Assembly (NCBI GenBank): GCA_007922225.1
Contig: ML679963.1
Coordinates: 7,411,984-7,475,983, forward strand
Origin: Emydura subglobosa
Lineage: Eukaryota > Chordata > Testudines > Chelidae
DNA: 64,000 nt
Reading direction: 5' to 3'
This document shows positions 32,011-42,899 of the stretch, piece after piece (the first letter of the stretch is position 1; every line of letters starts with the position of its first letter). The notes beneath the pieces are model-generated. The model saw only the letters and a list, made by a program, of their open reading frames with translations, searched no databases and was not told the DNA's origin. The position numbers and the translations under genes are program-made.

Positions 32011-32953
32011 TTCATTCTTCTCATGCAGGCTGACGCTGTCCTGTGCACATCCCCCATGTGCCTCTGGGAACAGCAGCTATCCCATAAGGGTCAGGAGTCT
32101 AGGAATGCTACCAGCTCCTGGTGTTGCTACAAGGTTTAAAAAAATGACAGCAGTAAGGGCTAGGCCAAAAGCAAAGCAAGAAAAAAGGGTGCAAGGTAAT
32201 TGCTGCCTTCTGGTGGGCTCACTGGAGCACTGCGGTGCATCATCCCTTTGTCCTGATCCAGTACGTGGTAATGCATCAGTTGTACCAGGACTGGGAGGCA
32301 AGTGGTAAAGGTACTTGGGCTGCTAGGCCCTAGCAGCTCAAACATCCAGTGGGCTCCAGTAAGTCCTTTGTTGACTAACTCCCTGCCTTGCTTCTCTCCT
32401 GCTGTCCTTTCAGCTGCCACAGAACTTTGCCCTTCCTGCTGGTCACCATCACCCAGAGCAAGGCAGCATATTCCCCACAGCAGTTAGGAGAATGCTGCTG
32501 GAAGGGCTCCACATGGCAAATCAGTCAGGGTCCTGGATTAGCACATGTGCCACTTCTGTCTGCTAGGTGGAATGTCAGCCCTGCCCAAGGGGATGTGATC
32601 ATGCTGTGGCCCTCCACTGGGTGGCTATGTCCTCCAAAGTGAATGTGGCATACTGGTGGCTGATAGAAAACTTACTTGTGGTCAAGTGGAAGAGGCATGT
32701 TTTTTCCTGGAGGGGAAGGTCCCAAGTTTTGTTCCTGTGTCAGATAGGTCCGGCTCAGCTGGCCACTGAGTTGTCTTTGTCAGTGGCCATGGAGTCATTA
32801 AAGCTGTTTTTGGAAAACATTGGCGTGTGAATCTCTTCAGGCTCTGATTTAAAGAAAGCTTGGGAATTCAGTCATCTTAGTGCCTGTGTGTCAGCTGCCC
32901 TTTCCAGTTCTCAAGGGTGGTGTAGAAATTAGAATAAAGTAATGAAAGAGGGA

Positions 32954-32955
<2 letters not shown>
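32011..32955. other. Unassigned, moderately GC-rich sequence
   Basis: Several overlapping short frames on both strands (32077-32830) occur because stops are rarer here. None has a domain. Confidence 0.35.

Positions 32956-32990
<35 letters not shown>
32956..32990. repeat. (TG)n microsatellite
   Basis: 35 bp of uninterrupted TG dinucleotide, long enough to be length-polymorphic. The frame 32955-33176 that begins with repeated Cys-Val is an artefact of it. Confidence 0.97.
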
Positions 32991-32992
<2 letters not shown>

Positions 32993-32999
32993 ACTGCTG

Positions 33000-34245
33000 C
33001 CCACTGTGGGGGATGGATTTAGGATTTTTCATCGGTGTGTCATAGGCCCTATACTGCTAACAGCTGAAAGAGATTCCCTTTATCCTTACGCTACAGTATT
33101 CTACAGTAATGATCCGAAACGCTGCCTTGCAGCAACATTTTGTGGTGATCTGTTCAATCACTGTACCATACTATAATGTTGTTTTTTGTAGGGTTAACTT
33201 CAGGGGCATGGGCCTGTACTTTGGGGACAGGAGCATCATTGTTCCACCTCATGCTGCCCTCCTGGTGTGGCACATAGGGACAGCTATGTGGTTTGGCTGT
33301 TGTTTTTGGGAGGGGACTGAGAAGGTCACCTTCTGTGTTGAAAGGAGGAGTCTTAGCAGTTGCTGAGCAGAGCAGGGCGTAGAGCTGCAGGCTGCAGTTC
33401 ACGGCAGGCTCTGGTTTCTGCGTTAGCTGTTTATAAAGCAAGAGTCAGATAATTTAGTAACATCTCTTTGCTTTGATAAGAAGAAGGATGCCACATCTGT
33501 GAAGTTCCTGGAAGACCAGGGATTTCTTGCGGTACAGCTCTCTGGCTTGTTCTGCCTTTCTGTCGTCTTTTCCTCATGTGTGCTGTTCAATGTGGTCCAC
33601 GTTTATTTGACTTGTAAAATAGGCTGGAAACCTAAACTGATTTCAGATGGAGACAAATGCGTTTTGATGTCAGCAAGGAAAGCCAGAGGAGAAAAGGTCT
33701 CTCCTCAGTCACCTTGCAGAATGATTTTATATCGGCATCATTGCTTAAGGCAACCTCTTGCATCTAATTTATTATACATTGTAGATTTTTACAGAGATTC
33801 ATTTAAATTATACAAAGGGATACTGGGTTACTCTAATCACTCGCACTTGCTTGACCTATTTTTTTTTTTTTTTTAAATCCCTTCTTGGAAACCTCATTTC
33901 ATGTTTGAATTCCCTTAACTATTTTAGGAATGTCATCCTGCCAAGATCAAATTACCTTTGATGAAACCCATGCAAAGCAGCCTTATAGGGCAAGGAACTT
34001 TTTGATTAACTACCTGTGCTATCTCATTAATAAAGGCTTATTTTAGAACTAGGGCTGCAATTCTGCCATGGCAAATGTGTGTGAAAACCATAGATGAGTC
34101 ATGGTAAAAGTACCAACGGCTCGTAATTTAATTTCTTTTATAGTGGTGTGCGGGGTGTTTTTTTGGTGGAGGTTGTTTGTGGACTAGATGCAGTCCTGGT
34201 GTAAGCAGAGTACAGCTCTCCACTTGGACATCTTGGTATCCTCCT
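33000..34245. other. Unassigned; frame 33499-33876 ends in (T)16
   Basis: A 125-codon plus-strand frame has a hydrophobic stretch near residues 10-35 but runs through a T16 tract (33859-33874) at its end and lacks any domain. I do not call it a gene. The rest is ordinary. Confidence 0.35.
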
Positions 34246-34254
34246 TCTCCAGGA

Positions 34255-34368
34255 GGATATCAAGGCCCTGATTCTGTAGACAACTCCATACAGGGCCCTG
34301 CGCACGTGTGGAGCCCCCATTGACTTTGCATAGATCTCATTGCAGAAACAGGGCCCACGTTTGCAAGC
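34255..34368. repeat. Palindromic 'gggccct...agggccc' element
   Basis: 'caaggccctgattctgtaga' on the left and 'tcattgcagaaacagggccc' on the right are diverged inverse ends around 'agcccccattgactttgc'. A member of the hairpin class. Confidence 0.5.
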
Positions 34369-34369
34369 C

Positions 34370-34912
34370 TGGGTGATGGAGAAGATGGTAGAATTTCCAA
34401 CAGTGATAACTCCCCCCAAGCCCTCCCTCTCTTTAAGTCTAGTTTAGCTTTACACTTGGGTTGGTTTTGGCTCAGTGACTTTTAGTTGTTAAATTGCTTT
34501 ATAAACCCACTGGTGCTGTGCAGAGCTGACATCTGTTCATCTCACAATGGCCTGCCCATAAATCTGTCTCTGAAAAACTGAGTGGTTTAGTTGGGAAGAG
34601 TTGGAGACAGCTTTGAGTGACAAATGCCTGTGATGGAGCAGCACCTTCAGTACTCATTGTTTTTGTTAACAATCGCCCTTTTTAAAAATTTTTAAATGTA
34701 ATTTGAACGCCAAAGAACCCAAATTAGAATAATCCTTGTTGGGCAAAATTCCTTGATCTGTGGCTGTTGAGATATCTGACATCAGGTGAATCCAGGACCT
34801 GGGGGAAAGGGAAGGAAACTTTTTGTTTGTTTTGTTCTGAAGATAAAAAATAAAAACAAATTGCTACATTTCCTAATGCTGTAGGCTGGAATTTCCAAAG
34901 GAGCCTAAAGCA
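34370..34912. other. Unassigned sequence
   Basis: No gene or repeat supported. Confidence 0.4.
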
Positions 34913-34914
34913 TG

Positions 34915-35049
34915 TGGTGGATTTGCAATCATTCGAAGTCTTTAAATCAAGACTGAATCTCTCTTAAAAAGATATGCTATAGTTTAAAGCACAGTTATTG
35001 GGCTGGATGCCAAAATTGTTGGCTGAGGTTCTTTGGCCTGTGTTATGTA
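34915..35049 (+). mobile_element. CR1 LINE 3' region, left half of an interrupted copy
   Basis: 'tcgaagtctttaaatcaaga', 'aaaaagatatgctatagttt' and 'attgggctggatgcc' followed by 'gctgaggttctttggcctgt' are CR1 3' UTR in order. The copy breaks at 35049 and resumes at 35581, where the hAT-like element has inserted. Confidence 0.75.
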
Positions 35050-35580
35050 TAGGCTTGGCAGAATTAGATTTTAATTTTTGAAAATTATTTTGACAGATGT
35101 TATAGATGCTCATTAGTAAGCATTTTTAAAAGACTTTTTATCAGTTTTCACGGTTGTGTGAAATTATGGGGTTTAAATATTTTAATTTTTTTTTACCGAA
35201 TTTAAATTTTTCACTGTTGTGGGAAATTATGGGGAGGGTAGACAATCATTTAATGAGAGTAGACACTGAGAGTCTCAAACTTTATAAACAAAGCAAAAAT
35301 TGTCAACATTACATGTTAAAATATACATAGTAAATATCCTTAAATCATCAAATCATACCTGTTTTTAATGTTCATTTGCTAGTCCATTTGTAATAAGCCT
35401 AATTCCAATGTCTAAATCACTGAATTTTAACTCTAACTCTCAAGCAGCATTTTTATTTGCCTATATGTAAATTTTGATGATCATGAATAGAAATATTTTT
35501 TTTGTTGTTTTATTGGTAAATGTCGGTGAAATCAATGTTTACTGACATTTATCAATAAAAATATAATCTTTCCAAGCCTA
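35050..35580. mobile_element. hAT-like non-autonomous transposon inserted in CR1
   Basis: Terminal inverted repeats begin TAGGCTTGG (35050-35058) and end CCAAGCCTA (35572-35580), extending inward through 'agatt..aattttt' and 'aaaaatataatct'. It is flanked by GTTATGTA (35042-35049) and GTTATGGA (35581-35588), an 8-bp target duplication with one mismatch, as expected for hAT elements. The interior is AT-rich with no transposase. It holds two related segments, 'ttcacggttgtgtgaaatta' (35146) and 'ttcactgttgtgggaaatta' (35210). Confidence 0.8.
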
Positions 35581-35641
35581 GTTATGGAGAAGGTCAGACT
35601 AGATGATCATAATGGTCCTTTCTAGCCTTGGAATCTGCAAA
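35581..35641 (+). mobile_element. CR1 LINE 3' region, right half
   Basis: 'gagaaggtcagactagatga', 'tcataatggtcctttctagc' and 'cttggaatctgc' continue the CR1 3' UTR from 35049. Removing the 531-bp insert and one duplication restores a continuous CR1 end. Confidence 0.8.
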
Positions 35642-35644
35642 GGA

Positions 35645-36185
35645 TTTAAATGCCCAAATTTCAATGCAAGTTGGGTACCTATCTCCTTTAGGCCCCTTTA
35701 AAGAATCCTGCCTTCTTTTGTAAAACTGGGTGTGTAAAATATATTAAATACCCTTTTGCAACACTACTTGTGTTGTAGGTAAGATTAGTAAGCCATAAAA
35801 TTGTGAATTGTTCTGTTACAAAGAGACAACTGGTGAGGGGTGTGTTTGTGTATGAGCGTGTGCATATACTGCCCTCTGCTGGTTGGAACTGAAGCTTCAC
35901 AGCTGTGTCATAGGCCCTGAACCACTGAAAATTACAGAAGAATCTACTTTTCCTCAAATGTTTTGGGAGGAGAAGCATCTAAGTTTCTTTCTATGCTTTT
36001 TCCATGAAGTACAGAGCGGTGGTAGGGAGTGGCACAGAGACAATTGTGTGTCATAAGTATACATGAATTTGTTAGTGTCATAATGGTAGAGAAGAACAGG
36101 GCACAAGAGTAAACACTGCGAAGGGGAAGCTTCTCTTGGAGGAACTTAGTTTTTTTTACTCAGAGAGCAAAGAATAGGTGATTGC
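35645..36185. other. Unassigned; possible hairpin fragment at its start
   Basis: 'gatttaaatgcccaaatttc' and 'gtacctatctcctttaggcc' at 35642-35700 hint at a degraded hairpin element. The rest is unassigned. Confidence 0.35.
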
Positions 36186-36189
36186 CCCT

Positions 36190-36450
36190 GTTTTGGTCAT
36201 CTCTCCACTATGGCAAAGATTTCAGAGCTAGGAATGAAGAGTCAACAGGATTTGGCAAGTCTAGATTGGGGGAGATGGCGAGAGATGAGTCTAACATGCC
36301 AAGTTTGCACGCCTGGGTGGTGTGCAGGGTAGAGAGATTTCCAGAAGGGACAGAAAGGAATGGGCTTGGGGAGGTTAGTTTTCCCTATGTTGAATTTGAG
36401 CTGGCAGGAGGAGATGCAGGAAGAAATGTTAAGGAAGAGCACTGGGGATA
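36190..36450. repeat. Purine-rich block, possible old repeat
   Basis: 'gggggagatggcgagagatg', 'catgccaagtttgcacgcct' and 'tatgttgaatttgagctggc' give a repeat-like impression. Three overlapping frames (36182-36451 +, 36242-36538 -, 36360-36557 +) are incidental. Family not identified. Confidence 0.3.
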
Positions 36451-36459
36451 AGGAGAAGA

Positions 36460-37250
36460 AAAGGCTTGGAGTGGTGCACAGAAATAATAATAGAAGTAAT
36501 GAGAACACTCTCCCCAACAATCCCCTGAAACATATCATTAGAACTGTGCTTAATTAAATTTGGATTGGGTTTTTATTTAAGGAAAATCAGCCCCTTTTCC
36601 TGAGCTAGTGTCGAAGCCACATTTGCTTTGTAATGTGTCAAGCGAGTGTCTGATTTCACCCCAACCCATTTCTTTAGGTTTAAAAGTGGGTTAGTGTTCT
36701 CTTCCAAATGATGACAGAACAGTAGGATCTCCTGCACTTCACTGCTTTTACTTTGGCTGATGTTCTTATCACAGATTTGTACCACCTGTCCCTATCCTAA
36801 TGGTTTGCTAAAGAATGTTAGGTACTTTCCAACTTGCCTTCCGAGAGGTGCGCCGCATTGCTGGCATTCTTCCTCTGCTGTGTAGTGCACAGATAAGTAC
36901 CATCAGTATTGCTGGGCCTGCTGATGATTCCATACTACTAGAGCTCAGCGGAGGTTGAGGGTCAAGAAAATCTGTCCTGTACGTACTTCTTGGATTCAGG
37001 CTTTCAAGCGAGAGACTGCTTCAGCGCTGGGACAGGGAACTGACACTAACTTAATTAACACCACAGGGTTGTTTTTGTTTTATAAACACAGCCGTTGTAA
37101 TTGATGGAAGTGTGGGTAGGAGAGCCCTTTCTAATTGCTTGTTAGGAACATAGTGGGAAAACTGCAGAGGCAAGGACCTAACAAAAATTGAGTTGCCTGT
37201 TGCTGCAGTTAGCAAATGCGCCTTGCTCAGTCATGTCTGTGGCTCAGATT
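36460..37250. other. Unassigned sequence
   Basis: No gene or repeat supported. Confidence 0.4.
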
Positions 37251-37254
37251 TCTA

Positions 37255-37460
37255 ATATACTTGGCACTTTACATATTGCCTCTTTATCTTCAGAACACTT
37301 TCAGCACCTGCACCTTGTGAAGCAGGTAAATGGTATTAGATGGGCAAACTGAGGCAGAAAAGTTCAGTGCCTTGCCCACAGTGACAGAGGAAGCCAGTGC
37401 CAGAGCTGAGATTTGAACTGGCTCCCGACCCTATGGTCCAGTGATTAGTCTATAACTTGT
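37255..37460 (+). mobile_element. MIR/CORE-SINE, first of an adjacent pair
   Basis: 'ctttacatattgcctcttta', 'tagatgggcaaactgaggca', 'gccttgcccacagtgacaga' and 'gccagagctgagatttgaac' follow MIR order through to a 'ggtccagtgattagtctat' end. Confidence 0.8.
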
Positions 37461-37489
37461 TCTATCTTATATGTCCCCCATTACTGTAT

Positions 37490-37690
37490 GTGTATTTAAT
37501 ATAACACCTTTTAATGTATTCATCCTCACAACACACCTGTGTGGGAGAACAGTGCTGCTACCCCCATTTACAGATGGGAAGCTGAGGAACAGAGAGACTG
37601 AATGACTTGCCCATCATCAAACAGGAAGTCTGTGGCAGAGCAGGGAATTGAACCCAGTTCTCCCAAGTCCAAGAGGAAGGATGGTCCAAG
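37490..37690 (+). mobile_element. MIR/CORE-SINE, second of an adjacent pair
   Basis: 'ttcatcctcacaacacacct', 'cccccatttacagatgggaa', 'gcttgcccatcatc'-like sequence, 'gtggcagagcagggaattga' and 'acccagttctcccaagtcc' follow MIR order. Same orientation as the first, about 30 bp apart. Confidence 0.85.
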
Positions 37691-37699
37691 TATCTTGAC

Positions 37700-38190
37700 A
37701 ACTGGATCATCCTTCTCTCTTTCACAGTAGATACAATGATAATAAATGTGTATCTCTGCAGAAATTACTGGAGTGCAACATGCTTTCCTTCTTTGTGTTT
37801 ACATTGCAGTAGCATCCCGAGTGCACACTGTGCAAACCTACAATAGATAAGGCTATCTCCGCCCCAAGAAGCATACTAACTGAGTGAGTATGTGGCTGAA
37901 GAGGGGAGTGTAGCACAGAGAGAAGTGGAAGAAGGAAGGGTTACAGATAGAGGCGCACGTGGTTATGCAGAGTTAATGGCCACCTGGCTAGCCATTCCAA
38001 TCAGGCAGTTTTCTATAGGTCTTCTGGTATGGACGGGTCTTATCCTGAATGGACAACTACTGGAATGCCCCGGCCAGTGCGGGAGCACCCCCTCCAGCAT
38101 GACCTCGTGTGCATGCTGTGTGGAGGACACCATTTTGAGAACAAAATGGCAGCATGGAAGATGCCAAAGTGCCGGTATACTGTTCTGATG
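37700..38190. other. Unassigned; possible repeat with CCATTTTG palindrome
   Basis: The last part (38060-38200) contains CCATTTTG-AGAA-CAAAATGG (38130-38149), a perfect 8-bp inverted repeat. It may be an unnamed dispersed element running into the SINE tail. The frames 37892-38188 (+) and 38057-38335 (-) are featureless. Confidence 0.35.
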
Positions 38191-38204
38191 TGATCCGGCC
38201 CCAC

Positions 38205-38365
38205 TGCAGCATGGCCCCTTTGTCTGTCTTGTCTATTTGGACCATAAGCTTTTCAAGGCAGCAACTGTCTCTTGCTTTGTGTACGTGCTGTACATACACA
38301 ATAGGGCCCTTATCTTGGTTGAGGCCTCTAGGCATTACTTCAAGTCATATAATAATAGTAAAAGT
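38205..38365 (+). mobile_element. Turtle-type SINE 3' tail
   Basis: 'tctgtcttgtctatttggac', 'cataagcttttcaaggcagc', 'aactgtctcttgctttgtgt', 'gctgtacatacacaataggg' and 'cataataatagtaaaa' match the 3' half of the SINE family. No head is visible. Confidence 0.75.
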
Positions 38366-38444
38366 TTGGATTGTTTTCAGAGTAGAAAGAGAAATCAGGG
38401 AAAGGAGACATGACTGTAGCAGCAATGCCGTCTTTTGGGAATTA

Positions 38445-38520
38445 AGGGCCAGATTTGTATAGGTATTTAGATGCCTAACTCATGGGATTTAGGCACTTGG
38501 GTACCTTAAAAAATAAGGCC
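38445..38520. repeat. Hairpin-type element fragment
   Basis: 'gccagatttgtataggtatt', 'tagatgcctaactcatggga' and 'tttaggcacttgggtacctt' resemble half of the 1900-2098 element. Confidence 0.5.
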
Positions 38521-38529
38521 ATATGTAAT

Positions 38530-39540
38530 TAGTGAGAGAGATCTGTTTCTGCAGGACCTGAAACACGCACAAATCAAGCCAAGCTGGTGAACAGAGTGGC
38601 TTACTGAAGTCTTGGTTATTGTTTCCCCTGTGAGCTCAGATATAAGGTGTGCTAAAGTAAATAAATTTAAAGCTGAATTCATGTGAGGAGGTTTTTTGCC
38701 TCACAGCTCTAGAGCCAATCTCCTTATTTTACAGACAGCCACAAATGCTGTTGGCTGGTTGGTCTGTTTCCCTGCCCATGTTTTATCTATCCAGCTACGT
38801 AGTTTCTATAAGCTCTTCTTCCAAAAGGGGTGAAAGGCTGTAGGAAAAGGAGTGTGAGTGCTCACAGTTCTTCCCACCCACCCTCTTCCTAACTACTGAA
38901 TTTTGCTAGAAAACAAAGATCCCTGTCCAGTATTCCCCATTAAATTAATTTCTAATCTCATTGCTTCCTGCTGCCACCATGTCCAATTCGTTTTCATTCA
39001 GGATGAGGGCATAGAGGAAATCAGAGCTGTTAAAGGCAAAAAATGAAGATCTCCCCTCTTCTTTTGAACCTGTTTGTGCAGCTAAAGTGATTCTGAGGGG
39101 GTTTGAGATTTTCATGGCTATCTGTTGAGATCAGGTGGTTGTGGTCAATAAAGGGTACTTTTAGACACTCCCTGGGTTTCGACTTTGCTGGAGCAGACTC
39201 TGTAGGTTATTTTGTTTTCCCTGCTAGTAATGTCTGGGAGCTGTGGAGTGAAGTGAGGCACTCAACACTAATGTAGGGAGGAAGGCATGTCAGGTGAATG
39301 CTTATTAGCCTTTGGTGAGAAAGAGAGACAGGAGAATGGAGCAGCTTTTGTGGTTGTAATGCCTCATTTTGCCTTGTGTCTCTGTGCTCATGTGTGTGAG
39401 AGAGAATGGAGATGTTTGACATAGAATGGTGGGAGCTCACCAACTCTTTCCTCTTTGTGGCCTTCCTGGACTGTATTTTCCCTCTGCTATATTCAGCCTT
39501 ACGCTTCTTGTTATGCCTTTATGCAAGATGAAATCAAAGG
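38530..39540. other. Unassigned sequence
   Basis: About 1 kb with no recognised repeat or gene. Confidence 0.4.
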
Positions 39541-39544
39541 GGAA

Positions 39545-39790
39545 GAATGGTCTTGTGGGTAAACTATTGCTGGAGTCTGGGGAGATCTGAGTTCAATATC
39601 CAGCTGTGGCACAGACTCCCTGTGTAACCATGGGACAGTCACTTATCCTAGGGGACAGAGGCATAGATAGATTAATACTTTTTCTCCCACCCTATGTCTG
39701 TCGTATCTATTTAGGTGTTGCATACCCTGTAGAGCCTACAGTCCCTTTCTGCTATCCCTATCAGAATATCTGGTTTGGGGTGCAGGTGCG
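39545..39790 (+). mobile_element. Turtle-type tRNA SINE, diverged
   Basis: 'atggtcttgtgggtaaacta' (head), 'gatctgagttcaatatccag' (B-box region), 'gtggcacagactccctgtgt' and 'ccatgggacagtcacttatc' keep the family order. The tail is degraded after 'gtctgtcgtatctatttag'. Confidence 0.75.
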
Positions 39791-39799
39791 TTTTTAATG

Positions 39800-40880
39800 C
39801 TCAGAATAAATCCTGCCAGCCTGGCTTGTTTTTAATTTTAAAATTTTTATTTGCACATATGTTAAACTGTATTTTGCTTAATTCTTGCAACATTTCCTGT
39901 ATGATCACTCTTACCAATTCTGCCAAAATCCTGGTTAATTTGGTCATGGTTACTTTGGAATTCCTGGTGGTCCTGGTAAGGATCTACTACTGTTAGGTCA
40001 ATTTGATATGTGAAATATCAAGAGCAATCAGGATCTTTGTTATACTGAGAATGAATTGGGTACTTTCTGAAGGTATGCTGATAGCTCCCTTCCACTCAGG
40101 TTGGAAGATGCTGCCCTCCCACATTGTTTCCCATAAGCAGCTGTATGCAGATTTATGTTGTGATGCAAGCTGTATTCACTTCGTTCTGATACACATTCTA
40201 AATCTGTTTGCTTGTCTCCTTAATCTCTGCTACTCAGAAACACAACCACATACTCCATTGACCAGAATTGCTTTACAGCTTTCAATAATCCATCTGTATT
40301 TTCTCTCTTGCCCAGTTCTGAGCTTTCCATGATAAGCTCTCGTAAGAGATTTTATTTATTTATTTTTTGCAAAGGTGGGTGCACAATATGGATTCTTGAA
40401 CAGGGCATCCTTTCACTTTTATCATAATTGCTTTTTACTTTTAAAAAGGACTTAAACCCTGCATTTGTAACATACGATGGAAAGAGCATTAACAGAGATC
40501 CTCCTGTACTACTTTTGTTTCCATGAAAAAGGATTTGATAGCAAGCAATTTTCGCAGACTGCAGACCTGGTAGTTGTGCATGCATATTGTTCTGAGGTGA
40601 AACTGAAAAGTAACAGGATATTTTAGAAAGAGTCATAGGATACAAAGGCCAGATCCTCTGCATTACTCCCATGAAATGTACATTTTTAATTTGGTAGAGG
40701 AAAGTGCTATAATTTTTTGTTTCCAATCATTAAGTTTTTAAACCTAATTTTAATCCTATTATAAATGCTGCTGTGCTAAAACCCGCAGCTGCTGAGCAGC
40801 TACATTCTAGTACTGTTAGTTCCTTCATAATAAAACTATTTTATAAGGGTTTGGCATATAGGAGAGCATTGTAAACAGCC
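39800..40880. other. Unassigned AT-rich sequence
   Basis: Frames 40003-40332 (+) and 40352-40726 (-) are over 100 codons but lack domains. 40640-40690 has a 'ccagatcctctgcattactc' scrap of a hairpin element. Confidence 0.35.
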
Positions 40881-40887
40881 AAAGCAG

Positions 40888-40983
40888 TTTTTTTTTTTTT
40901 TTTTTTTAAAATTTTGGTTTAGCAAAACCAGTTTAAAAAAGGGCGTTTTGTAGTTTTCCCCCCAAAAATTTATTTTTAAAAAA

Positions 40984-41022
<39 letters not shown>
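40888..41022. repeat. Homopolymer block T20 ... T11-A28
   Basis: T20 at 40888-40907, then 'aaaattttgg' type A/T sequence. T11 at 40984-40994 runs directly into A28 at 40995-41022, the longest homopolymer in the window. The T and A arms could pair. Sequencing or assembly error is a real possibility. Confidence 0.9.
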
Positions 41023-41024
<2 letters not shown>

Positions 41025-41027
<3 letters not shown>

Positions 41028-41985
41028 TTCATGGAAATGCTTTCAGAATTCTATTTCAACGAAGATTTGATGTTTTCAATACAGATTGGAGGTGTTTCTA
41101 AAGAGATGCTCTAGTAGAATCACATGTTACTGGGCATAATGCAGGTATCACTGGGTGAAATCTCTGGTCTATCTTACACAGGAAGTCACTGTAGATAATC
41201 ATCACAGTCCCTTCTTTTTGGTTTGGATTTAAATACTGTGTTTACAGCCCTACTGTTCTACTGCATACACTGAGACAGACTATAAACTTAAGTGAAGTGG
41301 ACCACTGGACATTGTTCAAGGTGAGAGGGATACAGAAAGGAAACAAATGGTGAAAAAAAAATAGACATATGGTTTCATTAATTTATCAGAGGTCAGGAAC
41401 AAATTCCATAGACTAGTCAAATATTTTTATTTTTAATTGGACAGTATCTCTTTAAAAATATTCTGTATTCTGGGCTTTTCTTCCTTCCTTGACTGCTTTT
41501 CAGACTGCCAGAAAGACAAGGGATGTACAATTAGGCCCTGATCTTGAATTACGCACATGAGTACTCCTGTTGCATTTACAGGCATAAATCTTTGCAAGAC
41601 TGAGGCCTTAGTTAGCAACTCCTTTGCTTCTGGTTCTGTCCATCCGTCATTATGTACATTCCTCCCTGCCCTTGCCTGACTGGATATATAAACATGGGAT
41701 CATCTTGCTTTTTGATCCTAGAATGAAATGGACGGTAAATGGGGCTAGAAGCTCATTGTTTCTTGAAGAACTGAATGTTTCTTAAGTGCTGTGTGTGAGC
41801 ACTGTGTAGGGGGCTATATGTTCTAGCATGCAATGGGTCCTTGAAAGCACATCTTCAGATGTGTCTCAGTAATACCATTACAACCTGTATGCAGCACAGA
41901 CAGCTTGTCAAAGGTGGCAGTGGGTGGGACCTGGAAGCTGTGCGTCTGCTATGAATCTTTAAATAAGGACTGCAGAAATACAGAG
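41025..41985. other. Unassigned, with a hairpin-type scrap at 41535-41612
   Basis: 'aggccctgatcttgaattac' at 41532 and 'ttgcaagactgaggcctta' at about 41592 are diverged inverse ends of a short hairpin element. The rest is unassigned. Confidence 0.4.
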
Positions 41986-41989
41986 GATT

Positions 41990-42895
41990 GATTCTCTCTG
42001 GTCCTGTTCAGCATCTTCATGCAGCCACTAGGTGAACTGGTCAGAGGATATTGACTCAAGCACCAGCAATATGCGGAGGGGAGACAGCTCTGTCCTTCAC
42101 CACATACAGGTATAATAAGGCTTCCATGGTGGCCCAGTGCTTATGAGATCAGCTCTTGGATGAAGAATAGCTGAGGTTCATGTTCAGCCAGCAAGACAGA
42201 GTCGATGCTGGTGGGCAGAGGAAAGGAGTCCTGATGAGTTTTCAGCAATGGTGCAGTCTCCTTTGATGGAAGGCACCCAGTTCAGCATATGGTTTAGGAT
42301 TGCTCCTGAATTCATTGCTGAAACTAATCTCTTAATAGCAACACCCACAAGTACTACTTTCTACCATCCCCAGTCGGCTAGGAAACTCCATCCCCTCCTA
42401 GTTAACAGTGACCTGGCATTAGTCATACCTGCCTTGTCATCTCTCGCAAGGCAGTATACTTGGGCATGAAACCATCAGCCCTTAGGAAACTTCAGCTCAG
42501 ACAGAACACCGAAGCATGTATCCCTAGCAATGTGGGCTGTTGCAAATGCATCAAATCTACCTTCTGCTCTTTATGCTGGCTTCCCATATAATACTGAATA
42601 GAGTTCAGGGGCTTGGTCCTTATCTTTAAGATGTTACCCTGGGGCCCAGGCCATTGATCTAAAAGACTGCCTAAAGCTCCAAAATAAAGACATGGGTTAA
42701 GACCTCCATTCCTCTAGCACCATGGAACTTTCTACCATAAGGGTAAAAGTCATCTGTGGAGGAGACAGAGCTTACTCGAAGGCAAGTCTGGCACTGTGGA
42801 ACGAACTCTCCCATTTACTTGGGGCCGTCACAAACTTCCCCATCTTCTGCTCTAGGTACAAGGTGAACATCTGTGACCGGACTTTTCTAACACAC
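41990..42895 (+). mobile_element. LINE relic, L2/CR1-group reverse transcriptase to C-terminus
   Basis: With frame changes, the plus strand shows the remains of a reverse transcriptase. A 'ggtcctgttcagcatcttca' segment corresponds to the region encoding S-x-x-x-F-N-I-x. 'caccagcaatatgcgga' falls where the Y-A-D-D motif should be and is mutated. 'ctctttatgctggcttccca' gives L-x-W-L-P, and 'ctggcactgtggaacgaact' gives the L-W-N-x-L motif at the C-terminal end. Many stops occur; it is not functional. Confidence 0.6.
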
Positions 42896-42899
42896 ACAC

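Noticed and set aside
32955..33176. Open frame beginning with repeated Cys-Val
   Set aside because: It is a translation of the (TG)n microsatellite.
33499..33876. 125-codon frame with a hydrophobic segment (+)
   Set aside because: It ends in a poly-Phe run encoded by T16. No homology is recognised and there is no supporting exon structure.
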